Assembly: GCA_026225395.1 (NCBI GenBank)
Contig: JAMFSR010000007.1
Location: 1 to 64,000 of the forward strand
DNA: 64,000 nt
Origin: Granulicella sapmiensis
Lineage (GTDB): Bacteria > Acidobacteriota > Terriglobia > Terriglobales > Acidobacteriaceae
Direction of reading: 5' to 3'
A model generated the notes under the pieces. The model saw only the letters and a program-made list of their open reading frames with translations, had not been told where the DNA came from and ran no database searches. A program made the position numbers and the translations under genes. Shown here piece by piece: positions 34,633 through 42,374 of the stretch (its first letter is position 1; every line of letters begins with the position of its first letter).

Positions 34633-34737
34633 TGCAAGCCCGGCTTACGTCGCGTCTGCTAAAAGACATTGCGACTGTGCGAAAACGAATTGATTTTGTG
34701 GCGCCGCTAAGCGACATCCCACGTTGCGGAGGTGCTT

Positions 34738-34902
34738 ATGTCGAAACCATTGGAGATCGACTCGCTGGACGCTATCGACCACAGTAAATTCGTAGTTCAC
34801 TTTTCAGACGAGACGTTCGTTGCGATCACGGCCAACGATTTGGCGGACTGCTTTCCGGAGCGCACGCGAACCGATGACGCGCCTGAAGAAGATCAGGGAT
34901 AG
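34738..34902 (+). CDS. Small acidic protein of 54 residues
   Basis: ATG 34738 is preceded by a good ribosome-binding site (GGAGG about 7 nt upstream). The 54-residue product begins MSKPLEIDSLDAIDH, has a compact beta-like core KFVVHFSDETFVAITANDLADCFPE (family landmark KFVVHFSD) and ends in an acidic tail. It has coding-like codon use and no hydrophobic segment, so it is probably a small cytoplasmic protein. No function is known to me. Confidence 0.55.
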   Translation: MSKPLEIDSLDAIDHSKFVVHFSDETFVAITANDLADCFPERTRTDDAPEEDQG

Positions 34903-35201
34903 GTATTGAATGTCTGACGAATCAATTTGCCAGCCGCTCATCAAGAACACCCGGACTAAGGCCCGGACCCAATCCCGAGGGCAACAGCGGCAATAGACAA
35001 TACGGTGTCCTTCGGTTTGCCTCCAGGTGCCGGCGAACAGGCAAAGGCTCGCTCGTTGGGCTTTTGGTGTTCCCCACTCATGCGCAAAGAGCGCGCATGA
35101 ATGGGCCCTCCGGTCGTTGTGGCCCGCTGGAAAAAGCAGGTCCCTCCACTTCCCCTTCGACAGGCTCAGGGTCCGGTCGAGATGACACAGTGTAGGGGAA
35201 T
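34903..35201. other. Non-coding gap rich in dispersed repeats
   Basis: It holds hairpin-element copy 2 (35066-35107) and a CCTTCGACAGGCTCAGGG motif at about 35154-35171, an interrupted palindrome often seen in intergenic repeats. No gene is apparent. Confidence 0.5.
35066..35107. repeat. Dispersed hairpin element, copy 2
   Basis: Same outer frame as 27789-27833, with stem TCATGCGC (35078-35085) and GCGCATGA (35093-35100) and the CCCA/TGGG outer stem at 35073-35076 and 35102-35105. The stem sequence differs from copy 1 yet pairing is perfect. The following GGAAAAAGCAGGTCCC also resembles copy 1's flank. Confidence 0.75.
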
Positions 35202-35951
35202 TTATTGGGCATCGTGGGTGATGCTAATGGCTTTACCGTGGCGGAAGTCCAGGGTGATCGGCTTTCCGTTGTTGTCGTAGGTCACGGTGCGCTCGCCGAT
35301 CTTGTCTCCATGCGGCACCATCACCTGGCCTAGCGACATCATCGCCTCGTTCTCGGTCATGCCAATCGCGGGCTCATGTTTGTCGATGTGCGCCCACATG
35401 GCCGGGCCCCAGAAGTCGTAGAGCTTGTGCGGGTCGTCGTAGAAGAAGATGTTATCGGTAAGGAACGTGTAGCTGCCGTTATCGAAGTTGCCGACGGGCA
35501 CGGCGTACTCTGCCTTGGGATCGCTTGAGTGCGGCAGCGTGAACGAAAGCAGAACATGCCGCTGCCCGGCGGAGATGCGCATCACAGGGCGACCGGTTTT
35601 GGGCGGCACCTGCTCGAACACGCCTGTCACGATCAGCGGCTCTGCTCCGGGCAGTGTCGTCACCGGATGTGCGTAGTCTGCTTTGTGGTTCGCATACTGG
35701 TAGTAGTCCAGCTGCGCCGCGGCAGATACCCAGATGGTCTTGCCGATGAGCTCGCGCTCGTCCTTCAGCGTGGAGGGATACATCTTCTTCAGGAACACAT
35801 TGTCATCCGGATCGACACTGGGCTCCCCGGCCGTGCTTTTGGTTACCGGGACCTCTTCATTGTTCTTGTGGTGGATGTACGCAAACTCTCCCGCAATCAC
35901 CAGCAAAAACGCCGCCGTCACACCCACAAAAACTTTGGTCTTCGTCTGCAT
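35202..35951 (-). CDS. Membrane-anchored periplasmic protein of unknown function
   Basis: A 249-residue protein with an N-terminal anchor (VFVGVTAAFLLVIAGEFAYI) and a soluble remainder. Landmarks are ELIGKTIWVSAAAQLDYYQY, LIVTGVFEQVPP, RHVLLSFTLPHS, FYDDPHKLYDFWGPAMWAHIDKHEPAIGMTENEAMMSLGQ and a C-terminal beta hairpin ending GKPITLDFRHGKAISI. The MTENEAMMSLGQ plus final beta strands recall the SmpA/BamE-like fold, where a helix-helix-strand unit binds other proteins, but this is weak. The function is not known. Confidence 0.5.
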   Translation of the reverse strand: MQTKTKVFVGVTAAFLLVIAGEFAYIHHKNNEEVPVTKSTAGEPSVDPDDNVFLKKMYPSTLKDERELIGKTIWVSAAAQLDYYQYANHKADYAHPVTTLPGAEPLIVTGVFEQVPPKTGRPVMRISAGQRHVLLSFTLPHSSDPKAEYAVPVGNFDNGSYTFLTDNIFFYDDPHKLYDFWGPAMWAHIDKHEPAIGMTENEAMMSLGQVMVPHGDKIGERTVTYDNNGKPITLDFRHGKAISITHDAQ

Positions 35952-36027
35952 CCCGCCTCCGCCACAAATGGTTTCACACCTTCAGACACCCGGAACCTCC
36001 AATCCCACCGCACCGGCCCGCGCGTCT

Positions 36028-36062
36028 TCTCTACGCTCTACACTCTATCCTCTACACTCTCG
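36028..36062. repeat. Tandem heptamer array after MFS gene stop codon
   Basis: Five NCTCTAN-type units end three bases before the stop codon (36066-36068) of the minus-strand transporter gene. The array is nearly identical to those at 8134 and 32793. Confidence 0.8.
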
Positions 36063-36065
36063 TTT

Positions 36066-37400
36066 TCAATCCACTTCCTCTTGCGAGCTGAACTGCTTCT
36101 CCACGGCAATCAAGCTCTCTGGAGTCAACCTGTCCGCCTCACGCAGCGCCGGGAAGAAGCCCGACCACAAGCCCGTAATCACCATGCTGGCCACGCCGCC
36201 GATCACCACGGCCCGCACCGCGCCCCACCAGTGCGCGGTGAGGCCGCTTTCGTACTCGCCAAATTCGTTGGAGGCGCCGAGGAAGAGCCAGTTGACGCTG
36301 GAGACGCGGCCGCGCATCTCGGGCGGAGTGGCGAGCTGCAGGATGCTGGATCGTACGACCACGCTGATCATGTCCGCCGCACCGGTGATCACCAGCGCCA
36401 GGCAGCTCAGGTAGATGTTGCGGCTCAGTCCGAACACCACCGTCGCCGCTCCGAAGATTCCTACACAGACGAGCATCGTCCGCCCCGCCCTGCGTTTTAG
36501 AGGGATACGCAGCAGGGTCAGTGAAACGGCAAGCGCACCCAGGCTCGGCATCGCGCGCAGAATGCCCAGCCCGTGCGGCCCGGAGTGCAACACTTCCACC
36601 GCGAAGATGGGCAGCAACGAAACCGCGCCACCCAGCAGCACCGCAAACAAATCCAATGACATAGAACCCAACAGAAGCCGCGTGCCGGCCACATACTTCA
36701 ACCCGGCGAGCATCGTGCCGATCGTAAAGCCCTTCTTCTCCGCCGCGCCGCGTGGCTTGATCATGCTGAACAGCACGAGATACGTGAGCAGCAGCGCCAG
36801 CGTGAGGCTATATACCAGCGGAGCGCCGTTCCATTTGGCCAAGCCCCCACCGAACGCCACGGTGAATAGCAGACCGCCCACCATCGGCCCGCTAGCGTTG
36901 GCAATTTGGAAGATCGTCGCGCCCCACGTTACGGCGTTCACAAAGTGTTCTTTCGGCACCAGCGTTGGCACCAATGCACTCATCGCCGGTCCGCTGAAAC
37001 ATCGGCCCGTGCCGATGACGAAAAGGATTCCGTAGATCAGCCAGACGTTCCGGGTTCCCTGCAGCGAAATCCAAAGCAGCTGCGCGGTCGCCAGCGATTG
37101 CACGGTGTAGCAGCAAAGTACGACCGTTCGCCGGTCATAACGATCTGCTACGTGCCCCGCGAGCAGCGTGAAGATGATTCCCGGGAGAAACAGCGCGAGT
37201 CCCGTATATCCCAACCGTAACGCGGATTGCGATATCGACAAACCCACCGCGCGCGAGATGGCATAGATTTGCCATCCAACGGCCATTGCCTGCGCCTCGC
37301 CACCCATCACCCCCAGCAGCCGTGCCGCTGAGTAGAACCGGAAGTCCCGCGATTGCCACGCCACTGTGGCCGAAGTCTGTTTACTTTCCCCGTCAGGCAT
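36066..37400 (-). CDS. MFS transporter, EntS/DHA3-like
   Basis: A 444-residue protein with about twelve membrane helices. The loop 2-3 motif LLAGHVADRYDRRTVV matches MFS motif A (G-x3-D-R-x2-R). Helix 5/6 text (GRCFSGPAMSALVPTLVP, FVNAVTWGATIFQIANASGPMVGGLL) is typical of the EntS / macrolide exporter (DHA3) group, which export siderophores or drugs by proton antiport. The TetR gene upstream (37420-38058) is on the same strand with only 20 bp between, so transporter and regulator probably form one operon. Confidence 0.85.
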   Translation of the reverse strand: MPDGESKQTSATVAWQSRDFRFYSAARLLGVMGGEAQAMAVGWQIYAISRAVGLSISQSALRLGYTGLALFLPGIIFTLLAGHVADRYDRRTVVLCCYTVQSLATAQLLWISLQGTRNVWLIYGILFVIGTGRCFSGPAMSALVPTLVPKEHFVNAVTWGATIFQIANASGPMVGGLLFTVAFGGGLAKWNGAPLVYSLTLALLLTYLVLFSMIKPRGAAEKKGFTIGTMLAGLKYVAGTRLLLGSMSLDLFAVLLGGAVSLLPIFAVEVLHSGPHGLGILRAMPSLGALAVSLTLLRIPLKRRAGRTMLVCVGIFGAATVVFGLSRNIYLSCLALVITGAADMISVVVRSSILQLATPPEMRGRVSSVNWLFLGASNEFGEYESGLTAHWWGAVRAVVIGGVASMVITGLWSGFFPALREADRLTPESLIAVEKQFSSQEEVD

Positions 37401-37419
37401 TGTCTCTATGCTTACATAT

Positions 37420-38058
37420 TTAGACTGCGTGGGCGTTACAACTCTGCAGATACGACTGGCAGAGCAGCACCAGATGCTTCCGCAGCCCCTTCACCAAGGC
37501 CGGTGTAGCCCCTGCTTCCAGCACGTTGCGTGTCGTCCCGGCCATGGTCGCCATCATCATCCGCGCGGTAAACTTCACATCCTCAAACTGGACCCCGGGA
37601 ACCGTCATCAGCATCTGCTCAATCGTCCGGTGCGACCGCTCCCCGACTGACCTCACGACCTTTACCCCGCCAAGTTCCGCGGCGATCTTGTACAGCGCCA
37701 TCGAGACATCGGTTCTCTCCATTTTTGCGTCCACAAACGCCTCGATAACATGCTTCACCATTGCCTTGATCGGCAGCCCGTGGCTCTCTTCGCAGGCGCG
37801 CGAGAGCAAGGCGGTCACTTTATCCAGATGCGCCTCCAGCACGGCGAACAAGAGCGCCTGCTTGTTCGGGTAGTACTGGTAGAGCGTACCGACCGAAACC
37901 CCGGCGCGCTCTGCGACCCGTGTGGTCGTCAAACGCTCGACTCCGTGGCTGAGCAAAACCTGAATAGCGGCCTCCGCGATGGCCTCAACCGTCACAGTGG
38001 ACCGCGCCTGAACGGGCGTCTTTCTTGGCTCCAGCGTACTTTGCATCTCAACTGGCAT
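37420..38058 (-). CDS. TetR/AcrR family repressor
   Basis: A 212-residue protein with the TetR HTH (VEAIAEAAIQVLLSHGVERLTTTRVAERAGVSVGTLYQYYPNKQALL) at residues 24-70 (described by its landmarks TTTRVAERAGVS and LYQYYPNK) and a helical ligand domain after it. It probably represses itself, the downstream MFS exporter and the divergent SDR gene. In the 67-bp divergent gap two copies of AAACCTGA lie 20 bp apart, a plausible operator. Confidence 0.85.
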   Translation of the reverse strand: MPVEMQSTLEPRKTPVQARSTVTVEAIAEAAIQVLLSHGVERLTTTRVAERAGVSVGTLYQYYPNKQALLFAVLEAHLDKVTALLSRACEESHGLPIKAMVKHVIEAFVDAKMERTDVSMALYKIAAELGGVKVVRSVGERSHRTIEQMLMTVPGVQFEDVKFTARMMMATMAGTTRNVLEAGATPALVKGLRKHLVLLCQSYLQSCNAHAV

Positions 38059-38069
38059 ATGCGAACTCC

Positions 38070-38097
38070 AAACCTGAAGCTTCCTTCATAAACCTGA
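38070..38097. promoter_or_regulatory. Direct repeat AAACCTGA x2, candidate operator
   Basis: Two identical 8-mers (38070-38077 and 38090-38097) are exactly 20 bp apart, about two helical turns, between the divergent tetR and SDR genes. Confidence 0.4.
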
Positions 38098-38125
38098 GTC
38101 TAATCCAGCAGAGGAAAAGAACACC

Positions 38126-38857
38126 ATGCCCACCACCAAGAAAATTGCACTCATCACCGGAGCCAACAAAGGCATTGGCTTCGAAGTTTCCAAACAGATT
38201 GCCCGCACCGGCGTGACCGTGCTGATGGGCGCGCGTAACAAGGCCGCAGGCGAGGAAGCCGTGGCTAAACTTGTCGCGGAAGGCCTGGACGCGCGCTTCC
38301 TGCACCTTGATATCACCGATGCAGCCACCGTTGCGGCCGCGGCCGCGAAGATCGAAGCCGACTTCGGCCAGCTCGACATCCTGGTCAATAACGCAGGCAT
38401 CATCGACCATGCCGACGGCCCTCCTTCCACGGCCAGCCTCGATGCAGTCGACCGCACGCTGCGCACCAACTTCTTCGGGCCGATCGCGGTCACGCAGGCG
38501 CTGCTGCCGTTACTGCGCAAAGCACCTGCAGCGCGCATCGTGAATGTGTCCAGCGGCCTCGGTTCGCTGACGCAGAACGGCGATCCGAACTACTTTGGGG
38601 CGTTCGCGAAGTTCCTCGGCTACAACTCGTCCAAGGCTGCGCTGAACATGCTCACCGTGCAGCTGGCGTATGAGCTTCGCGATACGCCGATCAAGGTCAA
38701 CTCCGCCGATCCGGGCTACACGGCGACCGACCTAAACGAGAATCGTGGAACGCAGACGATCGAAGAGGGCTCGGCGGAGACGATCCGGCTGGCGCTGCTG
38801 CCGGACGATGGGCCGACCGGGACGTACTCCGACAAAGACGGCATCGTTCCCTGGTAG
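38126..38857 (+). CDS. Short-chain dehydrogenase/reductase (carbonyl-reductase-like)
   Basis: A 243-residue SDR with cofactor motif TGANKGIGFEV, structural NNAG (ILVNNAGII), catalytic Ser in NVSSGLGSL and the YxxxK pair in GYNSSKAALNML. The arginine in MGARNK after beta-2 favours NADPH. Its shape resembles the carbonyl reductase/salutaridine reductase-like group, which reduces reactive carbonyls and quinones. Divergent from the TetR gene, so it is likely part of the same detoxification response. RBS GAGG upstream of ATG 38126. Confidence 0.85.
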   Translation: MPTTKKIALITGANKGIGFEVSKQIARTGVTVLMGARNKAAGEEAVAKLVAEGLDARFLHLDITDAATVAAAAAKIEADFGQLDILVNNAGIIDHADGPPSTASLDAVDRTLRTNFFGPIAVTQALLPLLRKAPAARIVNVSSGLGSLTQNGDPNYFGAFAKFLGYNSSKAALNMLTVQLAYELRDTPIKVNSADPGYTATDLNENRGTQTIEEGSAETIRLALLPDDGPTGTYSDKDGIVPW

Positions 38858-38918
38858 TCGAACCCGGAAGAGAGTCGGCGCGGCACAGTGGCGCGCCGAC
38901 TCGTTATCATGGAAAGCG

Positions 38919-39824
38919 ATGCAAGCTCCTGACCAGAAGATCCTCGGCACACTCCTTACTGAATCTCGCAACCCTGCCACCGAGCACCTCGACCAGCTCC
39001 CAACGCTGCAGATGCTCGAGGTGATTAACGACGAAGATGCGAAGGTCGCGGCCGCTGTTCGCGCAGAGCTGCCGAACGTGGCTCGTGCCATTGATGAAGT
39101 GGCTGCGCGGTTTAGCAAGGGTGGGCGGCTGTTTTATATCGGCGCGGGGACGAGTGGACGGCTGGGCGTGCTCGATGCGTCTGAGTGTCCGCCTACGTTT
39201 TCGGTGCCGGCTGAGCTGTTTCAGGGGCTGATTGCCGGGGGCGACCGGGCGCTGCGGCTTTCGAGCGAGCACTCCGAAGACTCGCCTGAGGAAGGCGCCA
39301 GCGACCTTGCCACAACCGGCTTCAACGCACAGGACACGCTGATCGGCATCGCTGCCTCCGGACGCACGCCGTATGTACTCGGGGCGCTGGCGCATGCGAA
39401 AAAGATTGGAGCGCTGACTATCGGGCTGACCTGTGTGCCTGGCTCGGCGATTTCGCAGGCCGTGGACATTGCCATTACGCCAGCGACCGGAGCGGAAGTG
39501 CTGACCGGAAGCACGCGGTTGAAGGCGGGCACGGCGACCAAGCTGGTGCTGAATATGCTTTCGACGGGGATCATGGTGCGCACAGGCGCTACCTATGGGA
39601 ATTTGATGGTCAACGTGCGGCCAACGAATGCGAAGCTGGTCGACCGCGCGCATCGCATTATTGCCGCGGCTGTGGACTGCGATATGGCGACTGCGGCGCG
39701 GCTGCTTGCGGACTCCGGCGACAGTGTGAAGACGGCAATTGTGATGGGTAAGCTGGCGCTCACGCGCGAAGCCGCGGAAGAACGGCTCGCGGCAGCGAAG
39801 GGTGTGCTGGCGAAGGTGCTGTAG
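38919..39824 (+). CDS. murQ: N-acetylmuramic acid 6-phosphate etherase
   Basis: A 301-residue protein from ATG 38919. It contains the SIS-fold signature of MurQ: NPATEHLDQLPTLQMLEVIN, FYIGAGTSGRLGVLDASECPPTF, IGIAASGRTPYVLGAL, GLTCVPGSAI, TGSTRLKAGTATKLVLNMLSTG and a C-terminal LTREAAEERLAAAKG. MurQ cleaves the lactyl ether of MurNAc-6-phosphate to GlcNAc-6-phosphate in peptidoglycan recycling. No anmK or mur transporter is adjacent. The gap to the SDR gene is 61 bp. Confidence 0.93.
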   Translation: MQAPDQKILGTLLTESRNPATEHLDQLPTLQMLEVINDEDAKVAAAVRAELPNVARAIDEVAARFSKGGRLFYIGAGTSGRLGVLDASECPPTFSVPAELFQGLIAGGDRALRLSSEHSEDSPEEGASDLATTGFNAQDTLIGIAASGRTPYVLGALAHAKKIGALTIGLTCVPGSAISQAVDIAITPATGAEVLTGSTRLKAGTATKLVLNMLSTGIMVRTGATYGNLMVNVRPTNAKLVDRAHRIIAAAVDCDMATAARLLADSGDSVKTAIVMGKLALTREAAEERLAAAKGVLAKVL

Positions 39825-39833
39825 GGCGTCGCG

Positions 39834-41084
39834 TCAGGCGGTGTAGGGGCCGAAGCTGGCTGTGACGGTGTCGGTTTCGTCCGCGTTCGAGAGGATGTAC
39901 ACGGCGAAGGTGTCACCGCCGGGCTCTACGCGGAGGACGATGTGCCCGGCGCGGGACTTGAGGTCGTCGGTCTTCTTGTTCGCGATTCGATTCTCCTGCT
40001 TGACGAGCGTGGCGAAGACGTCGCGGTTGCCGGGATAGATGGCCTTGGAGAAGAGAGCGTTGAGCACGTTGACCGAGGGGTGGGCGGAGTCCCATGTCGG
40101 GATGACGAAGACCTGAGGACGGAGAGCGCGGACGTAGCGGTCGCCGCTGGCGTTGAAGTAGCCGTGGTGGTTAACGACGGCGGCGCTGACTGGGCCGCAG
40201 GCCTCGGCGGCTGCGGATTCGGTGTCGCGCCAGGGATTGCGGCCGTAGTTGGTGTCGCTGGTGAGATCGCCGCCGGTGTAATAGCCGAACTTGCCGTAGC
40301 GCAGGCGAATGGCGCAGGAGCAGGGGTTCTCTGCGGGATAGTCCGCGGGCTTGAGGGTGGAGAGATCGGGAAAGAGTTTTTTCGTCTGCGCGCCGTTGCC
40401 GGTCCAGACTTCGCCGTTCGCGATGAGGTTGCGGATTTCGAACCCGGGGAAGGCCGCGGGTTTGTGTTGCAGGGCGAATTGATCTTTGCTGCCGGGATGA
40501 AAGCGCTCCACCTTTTTGCCGGCCTTGCTTTGCGACTGGAGGAAGGCGCGGTAGTTCTGCTGGAAGTCGGCCTCGGCAGGGGCCGGGTAAGTGTAGTCCG
40601 GCCAGGCGCGATCGACGAACCTCTGGATGGGAACGATGGCGGCGACATCGGAGACGCCGGTGAGCCGGTAGGTGCCGTCGGAGGAGAGTGGGGCGTCGGG
40701 GGAGAGATAGCCGAGGTGATCGCCGTGGAGATGGGTGAGCAGGAAGGTGTCGATGGCAGTGAGTCCGCTGGCCTCGAGGCGGCGCTTTGCATATCGCCCA
40801 ATCCATTCACCCGGACGACGCTGGCCTGATGGCAGCGGCTCGCTGAGGTAGGGCGTGGCGCCGTAGATGGCGCCGGCATCGACCATCAGGGTGGTGCTGT
40901 CGGGAAGAATCAGGAACGCGCTGTTACCGCGGTTGGTGGCGATTTGATGGATCTCGAGGACGCCGGGCTGCCACGGAGGGAGCGTTTTAGAGACGGGTGC
41001 GGCAGCGCGCAGGAGCGGCGTGGGAAGGCTTTCGAAGGCTGCGAGAGCAAGCGAATTCAGAACGAGACCGCGACGCGAAATCAT
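39834..41084 (-). CDS. Exported metallo-beta-lactamase-fold hydrolase
   Basis: A 416-residue protein from ATG 41084 with an export signal (SRRGLVLNSLALAAFESLP; the RRG could be a Tat motif). The MBL metal motif HxHxDH is THLHGDHLGYL, preceded by LPDSTTLMVDAGAIYG, with later ligands in YTGGDLTSD and VVNHHGYF. The layout resembles the ComEC/Rec2-type competence MBL domain as a free secreted protein. Substrate unknown (phosphodiester or lactone hydrolysis are possibilities). The frame is also open upstream to 42014, but that part overlaps the glycerophosphodiesterase gene and has no family features. Confidence 0.75.
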   Translation of the reverse strand: MISRRGLVLNSLALAAFESLPTPLLRAAAPVSKTLPPWQPGVLEIHQIATNRGNSAFLILPDSTTLMVDAGAIYGATPYLSEPLPSGQRRPGEWIGRYAKRRLEASGLTAIDTFLLTHLHGDHLGYLSPDAPLSSDGTYRLTGVSDVAAIVPIQRFVDRAWPDYTYPAPAEADFQQNYRAFLQSQSKAGKKVERFHPGSKDQFALQHKPAAFPGFEIRNLIANGEVWTGNGAQTKKLFPDLSTLKPADYPAENPCSCAIRLRYGKFGYYTGGDLTSDTNYGRNPWRDTESAAAEACGPVSAAVVNHHGYFNASGDRYVRALRPQVFVIPTWDSAHPSVNVLNALFSKAIYPGNRDVFATLVKQENRIANKKTDDLKSRAGHIVLRVEPGGDTFAVYILSNADETDTVTASFGPYTA

Positions 41085-41162
41085 GCAAGATCGTAACAGG
41101 GCCGATGAAGGCGTCCGCTGCGTCACACAAACGCAACACGGCAGACGTATGATCTCTGGTCT

Positions 41163-42341
41163 ATGCTCAAACGCACCGCGCTGCTCGCTCTCTTCGCCGC
41201 CCCTGCTCTCACGATGGCCCAGCAAACCGCACCGCCGGCTGATCGCTTCCTGACCCTGATGACCGCTGCGCGCGCGCATGCTTTCGCCCACGGTGTCGTT
41301 ATGCCGCCGGTGCTTTCGCCGCTCGATGCGACCCTGCTTGGCGACAACCCCGCGGTCAACGTCGCCAGCCTTCATGAAGCGGGCTTCCGCGTCATTCCCT
41401 GGACGACCGACGACGCCCCTAAGATGCACGCCCTCATCACGCTGCACGTCGACGGCATCATCACCGACTATCCGAACATGCTGCAAACGGTGCTGAAAGA
41501 AGAGCGCGCCACGGCAGCCGGCGACGCCAAACAGCTTGCTTATCTCGACCGCTTCGTCCTCTCCGCGCATCGCGGAGGCCGCGGGTTGCGCCCGGAAAAC
41601 ACACTGCCGTCGTTCGAGAGCGGCCTCGACCATCTCGCGACGGAGCTCGAAACCGACACTGGTGTTTCGACCGACCATGTTTCGCTGATCTGGCACGACC
41701 AGTTCTACAACCCGCTCTCCTGCCGCCGCGTCGACGGCAAGCCTTACACGATGGAGAACCGTGTCTTCCTGCGCGACATCTCCTCCATCGACGCGCAGAA
41801 GACCTTCATCTGCGACAAGCTGCACCAGGGCCCGGCTTACGGCCCCGCGCAGTTCCCCGACCAGACCAACGACCTCAGCCTGTCGCCTGTAGCCGTGGCG
41901 TTCGCAAAGCACGAGCACCTGATGAACCCCTACGTGCCCACCTACGCGGAACAGCTCTTCCGTTTCGTCGCCTTCTATGTGGACTTCTACAAGCATGGCC
42001 CCGGCAAGTCGCACCCCGGAGCCGCCGCACGCGCGGCGAACGCTGCGAAGGTCCGCTTCAACCTCGAAACCAAGATCCTGCCCGAGCTTCCACCCGCCGA
42101 AGCCAAATTAGCCGGCGAACCTGACGGCAACCATACCGTCGATCCGCAGACCTTCGTCACCACGCTCTGCGGCGCGATCACCCGCAATCACATGGAGTCG
42201 CGCGCCGAAGTCCAGAGCTTCGACTTCCGCACGCTGCAACTGGTGGAAGAACAGTTTCCCACCGTCCCCACTTATTACCTGACCGGGCCGGCTTCTACGC
42301 TAAGCAGCCCACTGCTCCCACCATCGCTCCGGCAGCCCTAG
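41163..42341 (+). CDS. Glycerophosphodiester phosphodiesterase with permuted domain order
   Basis: A 392-residue protein with a signal peptide (LKRTALLALFAAPALTMAQQ). Residues 134-180 are the start of a GDPD barrel (SAHRGGRGLRPENTLPSFESG, ELETDTGV, LIWHD) with both catalytic histidines and metal-binding Glu/Asp. The protein ends soon after the QSFDFRTLQLV and YYLTG strands (about 350-375). The last barrel strands of a normal GDPD (HEAGFRVIPWTTDD, VDGIITDYPNML) are instead at residues 71-108, before the HRG motif. This implies circular permutation. Expected reaction: glycerophosphodiesters to glycerol-3-phosphate and alcohol, in the periplasm. Confidence 0.75.
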   Translation: MLKRTALLALFAAPALTMAQQTAPPADRFLTLMTAARAHAFAHGVVMPPVLSPLDATLLGDNPAVNVASLHEAGFRVIPWTTDDAPKMHALITLHVDGIITDYPNMLQTVLKEERATAAGDAKQLAYLDRFVLSAHRGGRGLRPENTLPSFESGLDHLATELETDTGVSTDHVSLIWHDQFYNPLSCRRVDGKPYTMENRVFLRDISSIDAQKTFICDKLHQGPAYGPAQFPDQTNDLSLSPVAVAFAKHEHLMNPYVPTYAEQLFRFVAFYVDFYKHGPGKSHPGAAARAANAAKVRFNLETKILPELPPAEAKLAGEPDGNHTVDPQTFVTTLCGAITRNHMESRAEVQSFDFRTLQLVEEQFPTVPTYYLTGPASTLSSPLLPPSLRQP

Positions 42342-42346
42342 CGCTT

Positions 42347-42374
42347 CTGTTCGCTGTTGACTGTTAGCTGCTTC
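42347..42374. repeat. CTGTTNN heptamer array at GGDEF gene end
   Basis: Four 7-mers (CTGTTCG, CTGTTGA, then two variants) fill the gap between the GDPD stop (42341) and the convergent diguanylate cyclase stop (42374). Confidence 0.7.

Noticed and set aside
41085-42014. Long open frame extending the metallo-beta-lactamase gene upstream on the minus strand
   Set aside because: It lies fully inside the oppositely oriented glycerophosphodiesterase gene, has no family features, and the export signal begins at 41084.
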